64,000 bases of DNA from Ogataea parapolymorpha DL-1 (taxonomy: Eukaryota; Ascomycota; Pichiomycetes; Pichiales; Pichiaceae), in the NCBI RefSeq assembly GCF_000187245.1, contig NC_027864.1, positions 620,001-684,000 of the forward strand. The letters run 5' to 3'. Below the pieces are notes generated by a model that had not been told where the DNA came from, searched no databases, and was given only the letters and a program-made list of their open reading frames with translations. Numbering within the stretch: position 1 is the first letter of the stretch; every line of letters begins with the position of its first letter. The position numbers and the translations under genes were made by a program. Positions 1 to 8,762 of the stretch are shown piece by piece.

Positions 1-360
1 ACTTTCTCTCCCAACTCGAAATACATATTGTCGAGCTCGCTGGATGGGTTTGTGCGGTTGTGGGATTACATGAACAACAAGGTGGTCAAGACTTTCCAGA
101 ATGTTGATGGGGGCGCTGTTGCGGAAAAGTACAGTCTGGGGACCTGCTTCCTCACCTGTTTTGCAAGCCCGCTAGTGTGCTCGGGCGACGAAAAGGGCAA
201 GGTGCTGTTGTGGGACGTCCAGAGCAAAGAGATCGTGTGCCTGTTGGACACCGGTAGCGGAAGTCCTGTGATGGAAGTGGAGCCAGTTGACAACGGGGAG
301 CAGCTCTTGACGGTGTGCATGGACGGACAGGTCAGGCTATGGCAGCGCGAAGGCGAATGA
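1..360 (+). CDS. SWD3: WD40-repeat protein, 3' part only; probable COMPASS subunit Swd3
   Basis: The gene enters from the left edge already in frame and leaves 119 codons to a TGA. Two WD40 blades are visible. One starts with FSPNSKYIL and ends VRLWDY. The other ends VLLWDV and is followed by a final VRLW strand. The phrase FSPNSKYILSSSLDGFVRLWDY is typical of the WDR5/Swd3 group, the beta-propeller subunit of the Set1 histone H3-K4 methyltransferase complex. The N-terminal two thirds lie outside the window, so the start cannot be seen. The WD40 assignment is firm. The name Swd3 is inference from the WDR5-like wording and the position of the last blade; another WD40 family remains possible. 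Confidence 0.6.
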   Translation, partial: TFSPNSKYILSSSLDGFVRLWDYMNNKVVKTFQNVDGGAVAEKYSLGTCFLTCFASPLVCSGDEKGKVLLWDVQSKEIVCLLDTGSGSPVMEVEPVDNGEQLLTVCMDGQVRLWQREGE

Positions 361-508
361 AGTATATTAGAAAAAGGATTACACAGAAGAAATATAATCT
401 GCCTAACTGGAAAACGAATAGCTCAGTAGCAACATTTGAGAGAGAAACATTCCCGCTAGTTGAATGCAACTAGAGTTGGGACACCTTCATTACGAGAGCG
501 CCAAAAGC

Positions 509-703
509 TTATTTGGCGGCAGCTTGTTCAGGCTCCTCAGCTGGAGCCTCCTCGGCTGGAGCAGTCTCCTCGGCTGGAGCCTCTTCAACAGGAAGCGTCT
601 CCTCGGCTGGAGCCTCCTCCTTCTTCTCGGCGTTGTTGTTGAATCTCTTGGAGATAGACTCGTATTGTTCTCTAACGATCTTGAGCACTCTTCTGACTGG
701 CAT
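509..703 (-). CDS. Small acidic-repeat protein of unknown function, 64 aa
   Basis: The open frame is 64 codons from an ATG at 703 to a TAA at 509. The first 21 residues are basic and could form an amphipathic helix (MPVRRVLKIVREQYESISKR). The rest is a run of imperfect EEAPAEE units, mirrored in the DNA as repeats of a ggctggagcctcctc-like unit. A TATAAAAA element lies about 75 bp upstream (775-782), which supports a real transcribed gene. The frame stays open upstream of this ATG, but that part shows no protein-like character. I do not recognise the family. The basic N-terminus could be a mitochondrial targeting helix; this is a guess. Confidence 0.55.
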   Translation of the reverse strand: MPVRRVLKIVREQYESISKRFNNNAEKKEEAPAEETLPVEEAPAEETAPAEEAPAEEPEQAAAK

Positions 704-1024
704 TGCTATGGATTGATTAGCGGCGGGACTGCTTGTAAATGTAACAAGAGATATTTTTTGAGGGACGCGTACCCTTTTTATACGGCCCTTTTTGAAGCGG
801 TTAATGGGGGACACCCACAACAAAATCCCATTATGGCTTGATTTGTCGTGCCCTTTTTTCGCTAAAAAATAGGGGTTACCCGGCTTGATCCACACAAATT
901 GAAAGTTATCTTATCAAAATAAAACCACCTCCTCGGCTGTTTTTAATCATCTAATATACATTATGTTATACCCGAAACCCTAAAAACATTACAGCTAAAT
1001 CGATATAGTCGGAACGTCCTATGC
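704..1024. promoter_or_regulatory. Intergenic: promoter of the 64-aa gene and H2A 3' region
   Basis: No gene is seen here. The left part is the upstream region of the small minus-strand gene and includes a TATAAAAA element read on the minus strand (775-782). The right part is the AT-rich 3' flank of histone H2A. No stem-loop of the animal histone mRNA type was seen. Confidence 0.5.
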
Positions 1025-1417
1025 TTACAATTCTTGGGACTCCTTCTTACCGACCTTCTTAGGCAAGAGCTCGGTGTTGATGTTTGGCAAAACACCACCT
1101 TGAGCAATAGTCACATGACCAAGCAACTTGTTCAGCTCCTCGTCATTTCTGATGGCCAATTGCAAGTGTCTTGGGATAATTCTGGTCTTCTTGTTGTCTC
1201 TAGCAGCGTTACCGGCCAGCTCCAAGATTTCGGCAGCCAAGTACTCTAACACGGCAGTCAAGTAAACTGGAGCACCAGAACCCACTCTTTGAGCGTAGTT
1301 TCCGTTTCTGAGCAATCTGTGGATTCTTCCGACTGGGAAAGTCAAACCAGCTTTAGACGATCTAGAAGTCGAAGCCTTTTCAGAAGATCCTGCTTTTCCA
1401 CCTTTTCCACCAGACAT
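1025..1417 (-). CDS. HTA1: Histone H2A
   Basis: A 130-residue core histone, the usual length for yeast H2A. The histone fold carries the hallmark segments [35 protein letters not shown] and [19 protein letters not shown]. The C-terminus ends in SQEL, the damage-responsive SQ motif phosphorylated by Mec1/Tel1-type kinases (serine 127), so this is the H2A form that also serves as H2A.X. The N-terminal tail is Gly/Lys/Ser-rich. It is transcribed divergently from H2B across a 391-bp shared promoter, the standard arrangement of yeast HTA-HTB pairs and a way to keep dimer partners balanced. Whether the genome has a second H2A copy cannot be told from this window. Confidence 0.97.
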   Translation of the reverse strand: MSGGKGGKAGSSEKASTSRSSKAGLTFPVGRIHRLLRNGNYAQRVGSGAPVYLTAVLEYLAAEILELAGNAARDNKKTRIIPRHLQLAIRNDEELNKLLGHVTIAQGGVLPNINTELLPKKVGKKESQEL

Positions 1418-1808
1418 TATTAGTTATACTTTGTTATTGATGGTTTACAAAAGACGAAACAGGCCTACTTTATATACTTATTGCCTGTGCACCAGGTGGC
1501 AAACTTATGGCGTTGTCTGATTGGTGGAAACGTAATTCCACCTGTAAATATGCTGTCAGACTTATATTTACACATCGATGAAAAAATCCTGGCACGCCGT
1601 AGATGTCGCGAAATTTTATAATTTCTAGACATTGGTGAGGTAAAAATTCAGAATTGTCATTTTGTAAGAGCATGTTGCGAAAAAAAAAACATGGGTGGTC
1701 CACGACCAGACCTATCTAAACAAGCGTGTTTGGAAAACTATATAAACTCGCTCGTTTGCCCATGGTAACAAACCTCTTAATTGATTTTAATTAATATCTA
1801 AACACAGA
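1418..1808. promoter_or_regulatory. Divergent histone H2A/H2B promoter
   Basis: This 391-bp region separates the two histone start codons. TATA elements lie at 1739-1746 (TATATAAA, for H2B) and, on the minus strand, at 1468-1476 (for H2A). Between them are two copies of ATTGGTG (1520 and 1631), which is an inverted CCAAT box, and two GCGAAA cores near 1606 and 1676. The GCGAAA cores resemble the start of the Saccharomyces histone upstream activating sequence, but the full consensus is not matched. Coordinated S-phase expression is expected from the family; the sites themselves are inference. Confidence 0.7.
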
Positions 1809-2204
1809 ATGGCACCAAAAGCAGAAAAGAAACCAGCCTCCAAGGCACCAGCTGAGAAGAAGCCAGCCGGAAAGAAGACGGCCGCATCCTCCGATGCTAA
1901 GAAAAGAACCAAGGCCAGAAAGGAGACCTACTCCTCCTACATCTACAAGGTGCTCAAGCAAACGCATCCAGACACTGGTATTTCCCAAAAGGCCATGTCT
2001 ATTATGAACTCTTTCGTGAACGACATCTTCGAGAGAATCGCATCTGAAGCTTCCAAGCTTGCTGCTTACAACAAGAAGTCCACCATCTCTGCTAGAGAGA
2101 TCCAGACTGCTGTGAGATTGATCTTGCCAGGTGAATTGGCTAAGCACGCCGTTTCTGAAGGTACTAGAGCTGTCACCAAGTACACTTCTGCTACTTCTGC
2201 TTAA
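1809..2204 (+). CDS. HTB1: Histone H2B
   Basis: A 131-residue H2B with a lysine/alanine/proline-rich tail followed by the core beginning [23 protein letters not shown] and continuing through [18 protein letters not shown] to the C-terminal helix. The AVTKYTSA segment near the end contains the lysine that is ubiquitinated by Rad6/Bre1 in yeasts. That mark is read by Set1/COMPASS, of which a probable subunit lies at the left edge of this window. Codon use is strongly biased to preferred codons, as expected for a highly expressed gene. Divergent from H2A. Confidence 0.97.
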   Translation: MAPKAEKKPASKAPAEKKPAGKKTAASSDAKKRTKARKETYSSYIYKVLKQTHPDTGISQKAMSIMNSFVNDIFERIASEASKLAAYNKKSTISAREIQTAVRLILPGELAKHAVSEGTRAVTKYTSATSA

Positions 2205-2612
2205 GTTTAACGTTTATTTTGCGATCGGGAATTGTAACTTGTTCATCAAGTTTTCTGTTTAGGGTGTATATTAGTAACGGATTTACTGTTCATATGAGCA
2301 TTAGTAATTGAGTAACCGGGGAGTCTTTCACATTATTGTCAGACACATTTAATAGATCAGTATTTTAATTTCATTATACTATCAGTTATATGCTTGAGAG
2401 TCTGAACCACACTCCAATTTGGTTATTTTTCCTGATATTTTTAGCCGTCTGCATAGTACAAGCTAACATAGTATACTTGACCAATTGGCTGCTTGTAGTC
2501 TGTTAGTATGTTCCTTGTCGTTACAATTAGATAACGGCCACAACAATTTATATGTCGCAGTGCACAGATGCGGATTGAAATAAAAAAAAATTTACCAAAA
2601 AATATTTCAATC
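2205..2612. other. Intergenic: H2B 3' region and UTP8 promoter
   Basis: About 400 AT-rich bases between H2B and the preferred UTP8 start. No gene or RNA recognised. A poly-A/T stretch at 2580-2610 just before the start is the only simple-sequence feature. TGCACAG occurs at 2561-2567, the reverse complement of the core of an element seen upstream of other genes here. Confidence 0.4.
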
Positions 2613-4898
2613 ATGTCTGTCGCATTATGGGACCCATTCATGGTGACGCAGCTGCCCCGGCTGCCGTCGAAGACAAGCGCAGCTTCTCCATGTGTGATAT
2701 CCAACATAGAATCTCCGCTATCGACGCAATTTGACTTTGGAGTCAGTGGCTCATTCATTGGCACCTACATCACCAAACCTACTCCCAAGCTGATCTGGTC
2801 GTATTCGCTGTCTCCACAAGCGCGCGTGGAATGTCTCGACTCATTCACATTTGAGGAGGCCGCAGATAGAGAGGAGTCAAGACTTTTCCTTGCGGGAATA
2901 AACGAGAGAAAGAAGAGCTATATGAGAATAATCACTTACGGACGTCCCAAGAACGAGTCTGAGGACGATAAAAACACATCCGAGAGCTTGTCCTTGTACA
3001 ACGAGGAGGAGAGAAACACAGTTGAGCCAGAAGGATTGAAAGAAGTGCGCACCAAAGACGTGGTGTTGAAGGAAGATTTAATAGGGATCAAGCTTTCCAG
3101 CAACGGAAGAAACGCATACACACTTAGTAAGAACGGGTCTATTTGCATCTGGGCGATTAAGCTCGAGGATGAAATTGAGGAGGAAGTGATTTTTGAGCTG
3201 GAGTCCGGCAAGAAGAGAAATATTATCTACCACTGCTTTATTTCTACCGAAGAGCTTCAAATTGAAAAATCTGAGAATGTTGAGAGCCTGCTGTTGACGG
3301 TTGAGCAATCTACAGGAGGATTGAGTGTGCGGGTCTATGCTATTGAAGGATCACGTATTTTAGAGATTTCCGACTCGATGGTGGAACTGCACACGTCAGA
3401 CAGCGCCCAGTTCTGCTATGATCCGGCAGGCAAGCTGTTGATTCTGGAAAATGACGAAAAAATGACGCTCCATGTGTACTCGATCCCGTTCACGAGAAAG
3501 TTGAAGCAGATTGAGCTCATCAGAATTTTTGACAAGGAATTTCCCGAACAGCCCATTTCCATCTGCCCTGCTTCCACCAACAGAGTCCTTGTTTCCAAGG
3601 GCAGCACCATTTCTTTGGTGGACATCCAATTTGAGGCTTTGCTTGGCTCCATCGACCTTTATTCCAAGTCTAAGGAAAACACCAGCAAACCTCCCAGAAC
3701 AGCCACCCTCCAGACGTGTGTGACTGTAAAAGGCAACAGTTTGAAGAGTAGAGAAACTTTTGCTCTGGTGCTTTTGAAGAGCCCCAAAGACAATTTCACC
3801 TCTCTTCAGTATATCTCTGTTGATGTTGGGCTCGGAAGGCTGTCCAATGTTCTTGGAAAAGGAATCAAGAGCTCATCACAGACCAAATTTGCTGGATATC
3901 CAGCTTTGGTGAATAAAAGCGAGTTCAAGTCCAGCACAAAGGAAAACAGCTCGTTACAGACCAGAGCCAGCCAGCTGAGCAGCGCCGCCAAGCACGTTTT
4001 CAAAACTCTGGAGCAACTGAAAAAAGACGGCCGGTTCGACGAGCTGGAGACCCAGTTGGTTGGCTACTTGAAAAATATTGACGAGGCCGATGTAGCAGGG
4101 TCAAAACTCCAGCAGCAGCCATTTATGGTGTACGAGGCCGACAAAGATAGAGTGGTGGACCCGGAGTTTGTCCGCCAGGCGCTTTTGTTGCTTTTCGAAG
4201 TGAAGGACGGTTCCCTGCAATTGCCCGTTTATGTTGCTGAAAACTCGCTCACGTATCTTCTCACGCACCCGCTATTTCCAGCAGAGTACACTCCGGGTCT
4301 GCTTAAGACTCTGATGGAGTCCCCAAGATTGATGCGGCAGGCAATAGTGACATGTCCGAACATCCCCTGCTGCGATCTGATCGAGCTACTGAGTCTCGTC
4401 GCAGACGAAGAAGTGTTCAAAGACATCATTTCCCGGTTGTTAGAGGAGTTCTCCAGTGATACAATTACGCAGGAGACCGCCAAGATGCTCAAAAATGGCG
4501 CTGCTGTGGACTTGGATGCGATCATTGCGCGGATCCTGAAATTGAACTACGGCTACCAGATTCTCAACAACTTCATCGACTCGGATGGACTGGTGTTGAG
4601 TCTGCACTATTCGAAGAACCAGACCCAGCTGTCGAAGCTGATTGCCAAAACACAGAAGAAAGTGGACGCTTTGGTCACAGACACACAGCTGCTCACTCTC
4701 GTGACACAGTCCCTGTCGATAGCCGAGCATACTACCAAGAAGAAGCACAAGAAACGGAAGGACGTTGAGATCAACAACAGTTCGATCGTCGAGGAGACGA
4801 CGAACCTCGACTCGCTGCTGCCACTGGGAAACGGCCTGGCGAAAAAAGACCACGGCCGCAGAATTCCAATCTACTCGGTCGAAAAACTCAATATATAG
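2613..4898 (+). CDS. UTP8: U3 snoRNP / t-UTP subunit Utp8
   Basis: The 761-residue product resembles yeast Utp8 (713 residues), a nucleolar protein of the t-UTP subcomplex. t-UTP links rDNA transcription to small-subunit processing, and Utp8 also helps export tRNA. Two segments match closely: the opening with LPRLPSKTSAASP, and FGVSGSFIGTYITKPTPKL, the first beta-propeller strand in the family. A basic stretch (TKKKHKKRKD) near the C-terminus suits a nucleolar protein. An in-frame ATG at 2568 would add 15 residues. I prefer 2613 because the alignable part starts there (MSVALWDPF) and the ATG context is better. The gene stands alone between H2B and the cyclophilin gene. Confidence 0.85.
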   Translation: MSVALWDPFMVTQLPRLPSKTSAASPCVISNIESPLSTQFDFGVSGSFIGTYITKPTPKLIWSYSLSPQARVECLDSFTFEEAADREESRLFLAGINERKKSYMRIITYGRPKNESEDDKNTSESLSLYNEEERNTVEPEGLKEVRTKDVVLKEDLIGIKLSSNGRNAYTLSKNGSICIWAIKLEDEIEEEVIFELESGKKRNIIYHCFISTEELQIEKSENVESLLLTVEQSTGGLSVRVYAIEGSRILEISDSMVELHTSDSAQFCYDPAGKLLILENDEKMTLHVYSIPFTRKLKQIELIRIFDKEFPEQPISICPASTNRVLVSKGSTISLVDIQFEALLGSIDLYSKSKENTSKPPRTATLQTCVTVKGNSLKSRETFALVLLKSPKDNFTSLQYISVDVGLGRLSNVLGKGIKSSSQTKFAGYPALVNKSEFKSSTKENSSLQTRASQLSSAAKHVFKTLEQLKKDGRFDELETQLVGYLKNIDEADVAGSKLQQQPFMVYEADKDRVVDPEFVRQALLLLFEVKDGSLQLPVYVAENSLTYLLTHPLFPAEYTPGLLKTLMESPRLMRQAIVTCPNIPCCDLIELLSLVADEEVFKDIISRLLEEFSSDTITQETAKMLKNGAAVDLDAIIARILKLNYGYQILNNFIDSDGLVLSLHYSKNQTQLSKLIAKTQKKVDALVTDTQLLTLVTQSLSIAEHTTKKKHKKRKDVEINNSSIVEETTNLDSLLPLGNGLAKKDHGRRIPIYSVEKLNI

Positions 4899-4953
4899 AG
4901 CAAAAAAATATCTTGAGTAATTTGTCAAGTATTATTTTTGAACCCGTGGAGCT

Positions 4954-5550
4954 ATGAAGTTTCCGCTAGCATTTCTGTTCTTCTTTTTGTGCACAGTCAT
5001 GGCCCAGCAGTCTCCAAAGATCACACACACCGTTTACTTTGACATCACAGAGGGCGAGGGAGAAGACGCCCACCACCTCGGCCGCATTGTCCTTGGTCTA
5101 TTTGGCGAGGTGGTGCCAAAGACAGTCGAGAATTTCTACCAATTGGCCATTTCCGACGACCCTAAGTTGGGCTACAAGGGATCCAAGTTCCACAGAGTCA
5201 TTCCTAACTTTATGATTCAAGGAGGTGACTTCACTCGAGGCGACGGAACCGGAGGCAAATCGATCTACGGGGCTAAGTTCGAGGACGAGAACTTTGAGCT
5301 CAAGCACGAGGGCCCAGGCTATCTGTCAATGGCAAATGCAGGGAAAGACACCAACGGCTCGCAATTCTTCATCACCACCGTGAAAACGCCATGGCTTGAC
5401 GGAAAGCACGTGGTCTTCGGTAAGGTGCTCGACGGAATGGACACGGTCAAGCTCATTGAGTCCACCAAGACAGGTTTCCAGAATCGTCCTGTCCGGCCGA
5501 TTGTCATCTCGGACGCAGGCGAAATCAAAGTCACCAAAGACGAGCTGTAG
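4954..5550 (+). CDS. CPR5: Secretory-pathway cyclophilin (peptidyl-prolyl isomerase) with C-terminal KDEL
   Basis: A 198-residue cyclophilin with an N-terminal hydrophobic signal peptide (residues about 1-17, cleavage likely after VMA). The catalytic core reads [20 protein letters not shown] around residues 79-98, with the active-site Arg81, and [11 protein letters not shown] supplies the conserved Trp. The last four residues are KDEL, an ER retrieval signal, so the protein should assist folding in the ER lumen like Cpr5/Cpr2. Saccharomyces proteins of this class end in HDEL, so KDEL implies a receptor tolerant of K. The start is 55 bp after the UTP8 stop, so the promoter must be short or overlap UTP8. 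Which paralogue (Cpr2 or Cpr5) is uncertain. Confidence 0.9.
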   Translation: MKFPLAFLFFFLCTVMAQQSPKITHTVYFDITEGEGEDAHHLGRIVLGLFGEVVPKTVENFYQLAISDDPKLGYKGSKFHRVIPNFMIQGGDFTRGDGTGGKSIYGAKFEDENFELKHEGPGYLSMANAGKDTNGSQFFITTVKTPWLDGKHVVFGKVLDGMDTVKLIESTKTGFQNRPVRPIVISDAGEIKVTKDEL

Positions 5551-5647
5551 AGGTGTGGCTTGATGTCTTCGTCCTCACGTCGCCTTACGTAATCACCAAA
5601 TTTTATTTGAGGCCCTATTTTCTGTAAATATTTCATCTTTCGCTTGC

Positions 5648-8572
5648 ATGTCTGCATACAACAGCTCGTTGCCCAAGGCGATTGCGAGCCCCAGGGCCGC
5701 CCAGTCGCCCGGCTATGGTATGAGGCAGTCTGTGACTACCGACACCCATCTTGGCCGCAGCTTTGTGTACTCGAGCTTTAGGCCTGATCTGAATTCTCCA
5801 TTGAATTCTGTGAATGCTGCTGTGCATTCGTCCAGTTCGATCAACGAAACGTCTGTTGGGCTAGCAGATGTTGGAGTTGACGACACAGAGGAGTTTTCGT
5901 ACTACGTTGACGACCCAAACACGCCTCCTGAACGCTATGCAGAAGACTACACCCCATTGCTGGCTGAAGATCACGTTAAAAACGATTTTCATGCCGCCTC
6001 CACGTATACAGACGACTATCCGGCATTCAGTGGCGACGAGGAAGCACAGAGACAGATTGCAAACACCTCTTTTGACATCGCTGCGTACAATAAGTACGAC
6101 CATACTGGAGATGGACGTGCTGCTAGCACGGGCGTGTGGCAGGCAGTGCAGACCCTGCGGACGGCCGATTCCCGCACACTGGTTCGCGAGTGTTTGGTGA
6201 AGCCGGTCAAGTATCTGCCGGCTGTCTTTTTGGGCACCTTGCTCAATATTCTAGACGGTTTGAGCTACGGCATGATTCTTTTTCCAATTGGAGAGAGCAT
6301 GTTCAGCCAGATGGGCGCGCACGGGCTGTCCATGTTTTATGTCTCGACGATTATCTCGCAGCTGGTGTACTCTTTGGGAGGCTCTGCGTTCAAGTCCGGG
6401 ATCGGCTCAGAAATGATCGAGGTGACACCCTTTTTCCACCAGATGGGTATTAGCATCATGACCAGCTTAGGCGACGACCAGGATGCGGTTTTGGCCACCA
6501 CGATAGTCACGTATGCGCTCTCGGCGATGGTGACGGGACTGGTGTTCTTTGTGCTTGGAAAATGCCGTCTTGGCCGTCTTGTTGGGTTTTTTCCACGCCA
6601 TATCCTGGTTGGTTGCATAGGGGGTGTTGGCTATTTTTTGGTGGTCACCGCCATCGAGGTCTCATCCCGGCTGGAAGGCGGCCTTGAATACAACCTGCCC
6701 ACGCTGCGCTACCTGCTGCAACCGCTATCGTTCTGCCAGTGGTTCGTTCCGCTGGCTCTGGCCGCCGTGCTGGTGGTCATCCAACACTACAACTCCAGTG
6801 CGCTAATAGTGCCGCTGTATTTCATTGTCGTGTTCGTCGTCTTTCACGTGATCGTGTACTTCGTGCCCTCATGGGACCTACAGGACGCCAGGGACTACGG
6901 TTGGGTTTTTTCTGCGCCGCAGACCGATACCCCGTGGTACTCTTTTTACAGCTTCTACAAATTTGACCGTGTCAGCTGGTGGGCCGTGCTGCACCAGGTC
7001 CCAACGATGCTGGCGCTCACGTTCTTTGGCATTTTGCACGTGCCAATCAACGTGCCTGCGCTTGCGGTCACCGTGGAGATGGACGAGTTTGACGTGGACC
7101 GCGAGCTCATGGCGCACGGGCTGTCGAACGCGCTCTCAGGGCTCTGTGGTAGCATCCAGAATTATCTGGTGTACACCAACTCGGTGCTTTTCATTCGGGC
7201 GGGCGCAGACTCGCGCCTCAGCGGCGTGATGCTCGCCATGGCCACCACCGGTGTGATGTGGGCGGGCCCGGTCATAATAGGGTACATCCCCGTGGCTGTT
7301 GTGGGAGCGCTAATTTATCTACTTGGCTACGAGCTGCTTAAGGAGGCGCTCTACGACACAAAGGGCAAGCTCAGAAAATTCGAGTACTTCACCATCGTGA
7401 TGATCGTGCTCACCATGGGCGCCTGGGACTTTGTGTACGGAATCCTGGTGGGCGTTCTGCTGGCATGTCTGTCGTTTGTCGTCGAGGCGGCGCGAAAGCC
7501 CGTCGTTTCTGGCATCTACACGGGCGAGTACGCGCGGTCGATAGTTGTGCGCCACCCGAAACAGCAGGAGTTCCTCAAGGACGTGGGGAAACAGATCTAC
7601 GTGATGAAATTACAGGGGTCTCTATTTTTCGGCTCGATTGGCGGGCTCGAGGAAAAAGTGCGTGCGCGGTTCGAGAACCGCACGTTTGCCAGAGAGCCAA
7701 TCAAGTACCTCATTCTCGACATGAACAACGTGCAAAGCATCGACTTCTCTGCCGTCGAGGGTTTCCGTCGGATCCGCAACCTCGTCATCGAGAAAGACTC
7801 GTACATGATTATCTCCTCTGTGACCGACAAGTCTGCGATTGTCGAGGCTCTCAAGGATTCTGGTCTCTGGGAGACCAGTGAGCACCACGAGCGTATCCAG
7901 CTGTTCAGCAACCTGAACACGGCGCTCGAATGGTGCGAGAACATTTTTTTGGAAGCATACAAGGAGCTGGGCAGAAGACCGCGGAAACTGACCGTCCCCA
8001 CGCCGCAACTGGTCGAAACCATGATGTCTGGGTCGCCGCGGTACGCCCACGTGATGCGTGCGGCGCGTAAGACTCTGGACTTCGAGTCGCACAGACGTCG
8101 GCTCTCCATCTCGACGAACTCCAAGAACCCGCTGACTCTTGTCTCTACAGCCATGCAGGGAATTAGCGAGGCACGCGACGACCAGTTCTGGAGCCGGCTG
8201 GTTCCGTACCTGACGCGCCAAGAACTCGCAGCTAACCAGGTTGTCTACGAAAAGCACCTCAACCAGCCTTGTCTCTATTTTGTCGAATCTGGCATGATCG
8301 GCTACGACATCTGCTTCAACAACCTCAAGTTCTGTCTCAACAGCTGGGTACTGCCGCTCACCATCTTTGGAGATCTCGTTAAGACCCAAAGCGACCGCGT
8401 GGTGCGCTACTACTCCAACACTGAGAGCGTCGTTTGGAAGCTCGACGAGCCAAGTATCAACAAGCTTAGACGCCAGGACCACGACCTGTACGAGGAGCTT
8501 CTCGCAGTGAGTCTGCGGCTCTTCACCAGCAAGCTGGACTCTATTTCTTCTAATATTCTCGTGAGCTCATAG
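5648..8572 (+). CDS. VSB1: SulP-type vacuolar transporter with STAS and cyclic-nucleotide-binding-like domains (Vsb1/YGR125W family)
   Basis: A 974-residue membrane protein. A long Ser/Thr/acidic N-terminal tail (about 1-180) is followed by a SulP-type hydrophobic core of 10 or more segments (about 185-605). Then come a STAS domain (about 655-760, with LFFGSIGGL and YLILDMNNVQSIDFSAVEGF) and a C-terminal region (about 850-940) shaped like a cyclic-nucleotide-binding fold. This order matches yeast YGR125W/Vsb1 (1036 residues), implicated in vacuolar storage of basic amino acids, rather than the plasma-membrane sulfate permeases Sul1/2. The start is the first ATG after an upstream stop. Codon use is more GC-rich than in neighbouring genes. 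Substrate is taken from the family, not visible in the sequence. Confidence 0.85.
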   Translation: MSAYNSSLPKAIASPRAAQSPGYGMRQSVTTDTHLGRSFVYSSFRPDLNSPLNSVNAAVHSSSSINETSVGLADVGVDDTEEFSYYVDDPNTPPERYAEDYTPLLAEDHVKNDFHAASTYTDDYPAFSGDEEAQRQIANTSFDIAAYNKYDHTGDGRAASTGVWQAVQTLRTADSRTLVRECLVKPVKYLPAVFLGTLLNILDGLSYGMILFPIGESMFSQMGAHGLSMFYVSTIISQLVYSLGGSAFKSGIGSEMIEVTPFFHQMGISIMTSLGDDQDAVLATTIVTYALSAMVTGLVFFVLGKCRLGRLVGFFPRHILVGCIGGVGYFLVVTAIEVSSRLEGGLEYNLPTLRYLLQPLSFCQWFVPLALAAVLVVIQHYNSSALIVPLYFIVVFVVFHVIVYFVPSWDLQDARDYGWVFSAPQTDTPWYSFYSFYKFDRVSWWAVLHQVPTMLALTFFGILHVPINVPALAVTVEMDEFDVDRELMAHGLSNALSGLCGSIQNYLVYTNSVLFIRAGADSRLSGVMLAMATTGVMWAGPVIIGYIPVAVVGALIYLLGYELLKEALYDTKGKLRKFEYFTIVMIVLTMGAWDFVYGILVGVLLACLSFVVEAARKPVVSGIYTGEYARSIVVRHPKQQEFLKDVGKQIYVMKLQGSLFFGSIGGLEEKVRARFENRTFAREPIKYLILDMNNVQSIDFSAVEGFRRIRNLVIEKDSYMIISSVTDKSAIVEALKDSGLWETSEHHERIQLFSNLNTALEWCENIFLEAYKELGRRPRKLTVPTPQLVETMMSGSPRYAHVMRAARKTLDFESHRRRLSISTNSKNPLTLVSTAMQGISEARDDQFWSRLVPYLTRQELAANQVVYEKHLNQPCLYFVESGMIGYDICFNNLKFCLNSWVLPLTIFGDLVKTQSDRVVRYYSNTESVVWKLDEPSINKLRRQDHDLYEELLAVSLRLFTSKLDSISSNILVSS

Positions 8573-8762
8573 ACATAGTGAAAATAAATAAATATAAACA
8601 GGAGCTACCTTTCTGTTTGTGAAATTTGGCTCTGCTGACACAGCACACTTGCGCGTTGAGCAGAGACATCTCCTTGCTGTGAAAACCGTGTGTTTTGTGC
8701 CATTCTAGCCTTTCTATGTCGTTGCTAGTCAATCACACCTCGCACCACATATCATTTTGGAT

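Noticed and set aside
2581..2610. Poly-A/T stretch before UTP8 as a ribosome-biogenesis RRPE element
   Set aside because: A/T runs of this kind precede many genes here and no companion PAC motif was found.
7622..8482. 286-codon frame antisense to the VSB1-like gene
   Set aside because: GC-rich codon shadow of a well-supported sense gene with an intact STAS domain.
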